Source: CAZDME01 sp964506785 [NCBI: uncultured bacterium] (GTDB taxonomy: Bacteria > CAZDME01 > JAYEMH01). Taken from it: DNA of 14,869 nt. The notes beneath the pieces are model-generated. The model made no database searches. It was given only the letters and a program-made list of their open reading frames with translations, and had not been told where the DNA came from. Within the stretch, counting starts at the first letter, position 1. Each line of letters opens with the position of its first letter. Below are positions 13,562-14,869 of this stretch, piece by piece. Position numbers and translations under genes: made by a program. The stretch covers positions 1 to 14,869 of the forward strand of contig CAZDME010000032.1 in the NCBI GenBank assembly GCA_964506785.1, in the 5' to 3' direction.

Positions 13562-14457
13562 GCCCCGTTAGAAATTACGACAGCCAAAAAATGAAGAATG
13601 TTTCCAATGATAATTATAGTTTTGACAGATTTAGGTCAAGCAAATTTTCTAACGGGGTGAGAATAGATGCCAAGGGGATGTTTTATAAAGAACTCAATGA
13701 ATTAATCCATCAGGCAGCGGATAGCGGGAAGAAAAATATTACTTTAGATAATGTCAATGGGCAGCGTTATATCGGGACCGGGCTATCTGGTGATATGAAA
13801 GTTACCATTAACGGAGTGCCGGGTAATGACCTTGCCGCTTTTATGGATGGACCGACCATTATAGTTAATTCTAACGGGCAGGATGGTATAGGTAATACCA
13901 TGAATGCCGGCAAAATCATTGTCCATGGCGATGCTGGCGATATTGTTGGCCATTCTATGCGAGGCGGTAAGATTTATATCGAGGGAAACACTGGCTATAG
14001 AATCGGCATCCATATGAAATCCTATAAGGATTTATATCCGGTTATAATAATAGGGGGAAACGTTAGAGATTTTTTGGGAGAATATATGGCTGGTGGACTG
14101 ATAATAGTATTAGGGCTACACGGGGAAGAAGGTGTCAGGTATGAGGGATTAGGTGACAGAAAAAAAGATAAGCCCCAAGAATCCATAACCTACAACCCGT
14201 TACCTATAGTGGGTAGCTACTGTGGTACAGGTATGCATGGCGGGACAATATATATTCGCGGCAATATAGAAAATTACCGATTAGGCAAAGAGGTACAAAA
14301 GGGCAAGTTGAGTAAAGAGGACAATAAAATATTAAGGGCGTATTTGAAAGAATATTGCGCTTATTTTTCGCTGAACCCGGAAAATATTCTAAAGAGCAGC
14401 TTCGTCAAGCTCAGTCCTTCAAGTTATCGTCCTTATGGGAAATTATATGCGTATTGA
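13558..14457 (+). CDS. Glutamate synthase GXGXG (alpha-subunit C-terminal) subunit
   Basis: A 299-residue stand-alone copy of the beta-helix domain that forms the C terminus of GltB and is also found in FwdC. The repeats read GIGNTMNAGKIIVHG, DIVGHSMRGGKIYIEG, DFLGEYMAGGLIIVLG and GTGMHGGTIYIRG, the G..G..M.GG.I rungs of the right-handed helix. It is structural, joining the amidotransferase and FMN parts and the ammonia tunnel. Element copy D accounts for about 33 residues after the first Met. Without it the protein would start MRIDAKGMFYKEL. A GTG at the right junction (13657-13659) could be an alternative start. The start overlaps the oxidoreductase stop as ATGA. Confidence 0.9.
   Translation: MSPVRNYDSQKMKNVSNDNYSFDRFRSSKFSNGVRIDAKGMFYKELNELIHQAADSGKKNITLDNVNGQRYIGTGLSGDMKVTINGVPGNDLAAFMDGPTIIVNSNGQDGIGNTMNAGKIIVHGDAGDIVGHSMRGGKIYIEGNTGYRIGIHMKSYKDLYPVIIIGGNVRDFLGEYMAGGLIIVLGLHGEEGVRYEGLGDRKKDKPQESITYNPLPIVGSYCGTGMHGGTIYIRGNIENYRLGKEVQKGKLSKEDNKILRAYLKEYCAYFSLNPENILKSSFVKLSPSSYRPYGKLYAY
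13563..13657 (+). mobile_element. Palindromic element copy D (95 bp) at a stop/start overlap
   Basis: CCCCGTTAGAAAT (13563-13575) and TTTTCTAACGGGG (13645-13657) with perfect TGAG/TGAG duplications (13559-13562, 13658-13661). Insert plus duplication is 99 bp (33 codons), so the frame is kept. The interior is longer and unlike copies B and C. Like copy C it hit an ATGA stop/start overlap. Confidence 0.93.
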
Positions 14458-14518
14458 TGGAAAGGGGTTACCAAAGAAGAGAATTTTTTACTTTAATAAT
14501 TAAAGACTAAATCCAAAA

Positions 14519-14592
14519 AACACAAAGTTAGTGTTGTAGATTGGAACGACGGCGTTCTTGAGCCTCATCGGTAGAGGTAAAAGGGCGCTTTT
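14519..14592 (+). promoter_or_regulatory. Attenuator 7, before the last small gene
   Basis: P1 is AACAC[AAAGTTA]GTGTT (14519-14535), loop A1/G4. P2 is GGAAC[GACGGC]GTTCT (14543-14558), a six-base loop with G4 but G at 1. The terminator is GCGTTCTT (14552-14559) / AAGGGCGC (14581-14588), followed by T-rich sequence. Its inner stem CCTC/GAGG (14563-14577) has loop ATCGGTA, also A1/G4. The layout closely parallels attenuators 3 and 6. Confidence 0.7.
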
Positions 14593-14615
14593 CCATTTTT
14601 GGCTCCGGGTAAGAA

Positions 14616-14864
14616 ATGACAGATATAAATGAGAAAATTTGGCTCAGAACGGCACTTTACGATGTGAAGAACCAAATGCGAGAAAACAACCTGGAAGGTT
14701 TTAAAGCCGTACTCAAGGTTCTATCCCGCGATTCCTTAAAAACTTTAGAAAATGCAGAGATGGAATGGACACTTGACCATGATACTCAGGAATTGAGAGA
14801 AAAATTCGATTTAGTGCGCCATTATTTGAATCACTTAAAGAGATTTTGCCAGAGAGTAGTCTGA
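14616..14864 (+). CDS. Small charged helical protein, unknown
   Basis: An 82-residue protein rich in Glu, Lys, Leu and Arg, predicted almost all helical (VKNQMRENNLEGFKAVLKVL ... ELREKFDLVRHYLNHLKRF), with no signal peptide, Cys motif or membrane segment. I do not recognise a family. It has an ATG start, a weak ribosome site and a TGA stop 5 bases before the window edge. Its leader carries an ANTAR-type attenuator like those of amtB and glnA, so it is probably part of the same nitrogen regulon. Confidence 0.5.
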   Translation: MTDINEKIWLRTALYDVKNQMRENNLEGFKAVLKVLSRDSLKTLENAEMEWTLDHDTQELREKFDLVRHYLNHLKRFCQRVV

Positions 14865-14869
14865 AGGGA

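Noticed and set aside
5444-13657. CRISPR array from repeated CCCCGTTAG units
   Set aside because: Copies are kilobases apart, inverted-ended with target duplications, and not regularly spaced.
13869-13878. TTCTAACGGG as a fifth copy of the palindromic element
   Set aside because: It encodes the conserved NSNGQDG segment of the GXGXG domain and has no partner arm or flanking duplication.

Overview
The window (about 14.9 kb, moderately AT-rich, nearly all genes on the + strand) looks like a chromosomal segment of an uncultured bacterium. The outer-membrane-type barrel protein suggests a diderm. The in-frame 'PVRN...SNGV' and 'QKTEDR'-type palindromic inserts are the kind of repeats I associate with Omnitrophota-like metagenome genomes; that assignment is inference only.

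Layout. Positions 2-3569 hold a mixed housekeeping block: the end of a polysaccharide flippase, an overlapping PII protein with a shortened T-loop, an outer-membrane barrel protein, a minus-strand thymidylate-synthase-like gene, a DgkA-family lipid kinase and a DUF1353-like protein. Positions 3736-14457 form a nitrogen-assimilation island: a GAF-ANTAR antiterminator protein, a small sigma-70-like factor, amtB, glnK, glnA, and a split glutamate synthase (amidotransferase, ferredoxin-FMN synthase, polyferredoxin, FAD/NAD oxidoreductase and GXGXG subunit as five separate genes). A small unknown gene closes the window.

Regulation. A near-consensus promoter (4461-4489) follows the ANTAR gene. From there, an intrinsic terminator lies directly before the ribosome binding site of the sigma-like gene, amtB, glnA and the last small ORF. 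Most of these leaders carry two small hairpins whose loops fit the ANTAR rule (A or purine at position 1, G at position 4), the second overlapping the 5' arm of the terminator. The inferred model is that the ANTAR protein reads nitrogen or redox state and lets polymerase through a cascade of up to six or seven attenuators. Ammonium then enters through AmtB (gated by GlnK), is fixed by GlnA and passed to glutamate by the split synthase.

Mobile repeats. Four copies of a palindromic element (ends CCCCGTTAGAAA / TTTCTAACGGGG) lie in the island. Three are inside genes, all in the same reading frame, with perfect 4-bp target duplications and lengths that keep the frame. Two landed exactly in the ATGA stop/start overlaps between glutamate-synthase genes. 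A second CAGAAGACAGAAA-type repeat adds about 30 residues inside the FMN subunit. The ANTAR attenuator cascade and the frame-respecting palindromic element are the two most interesting systems here.
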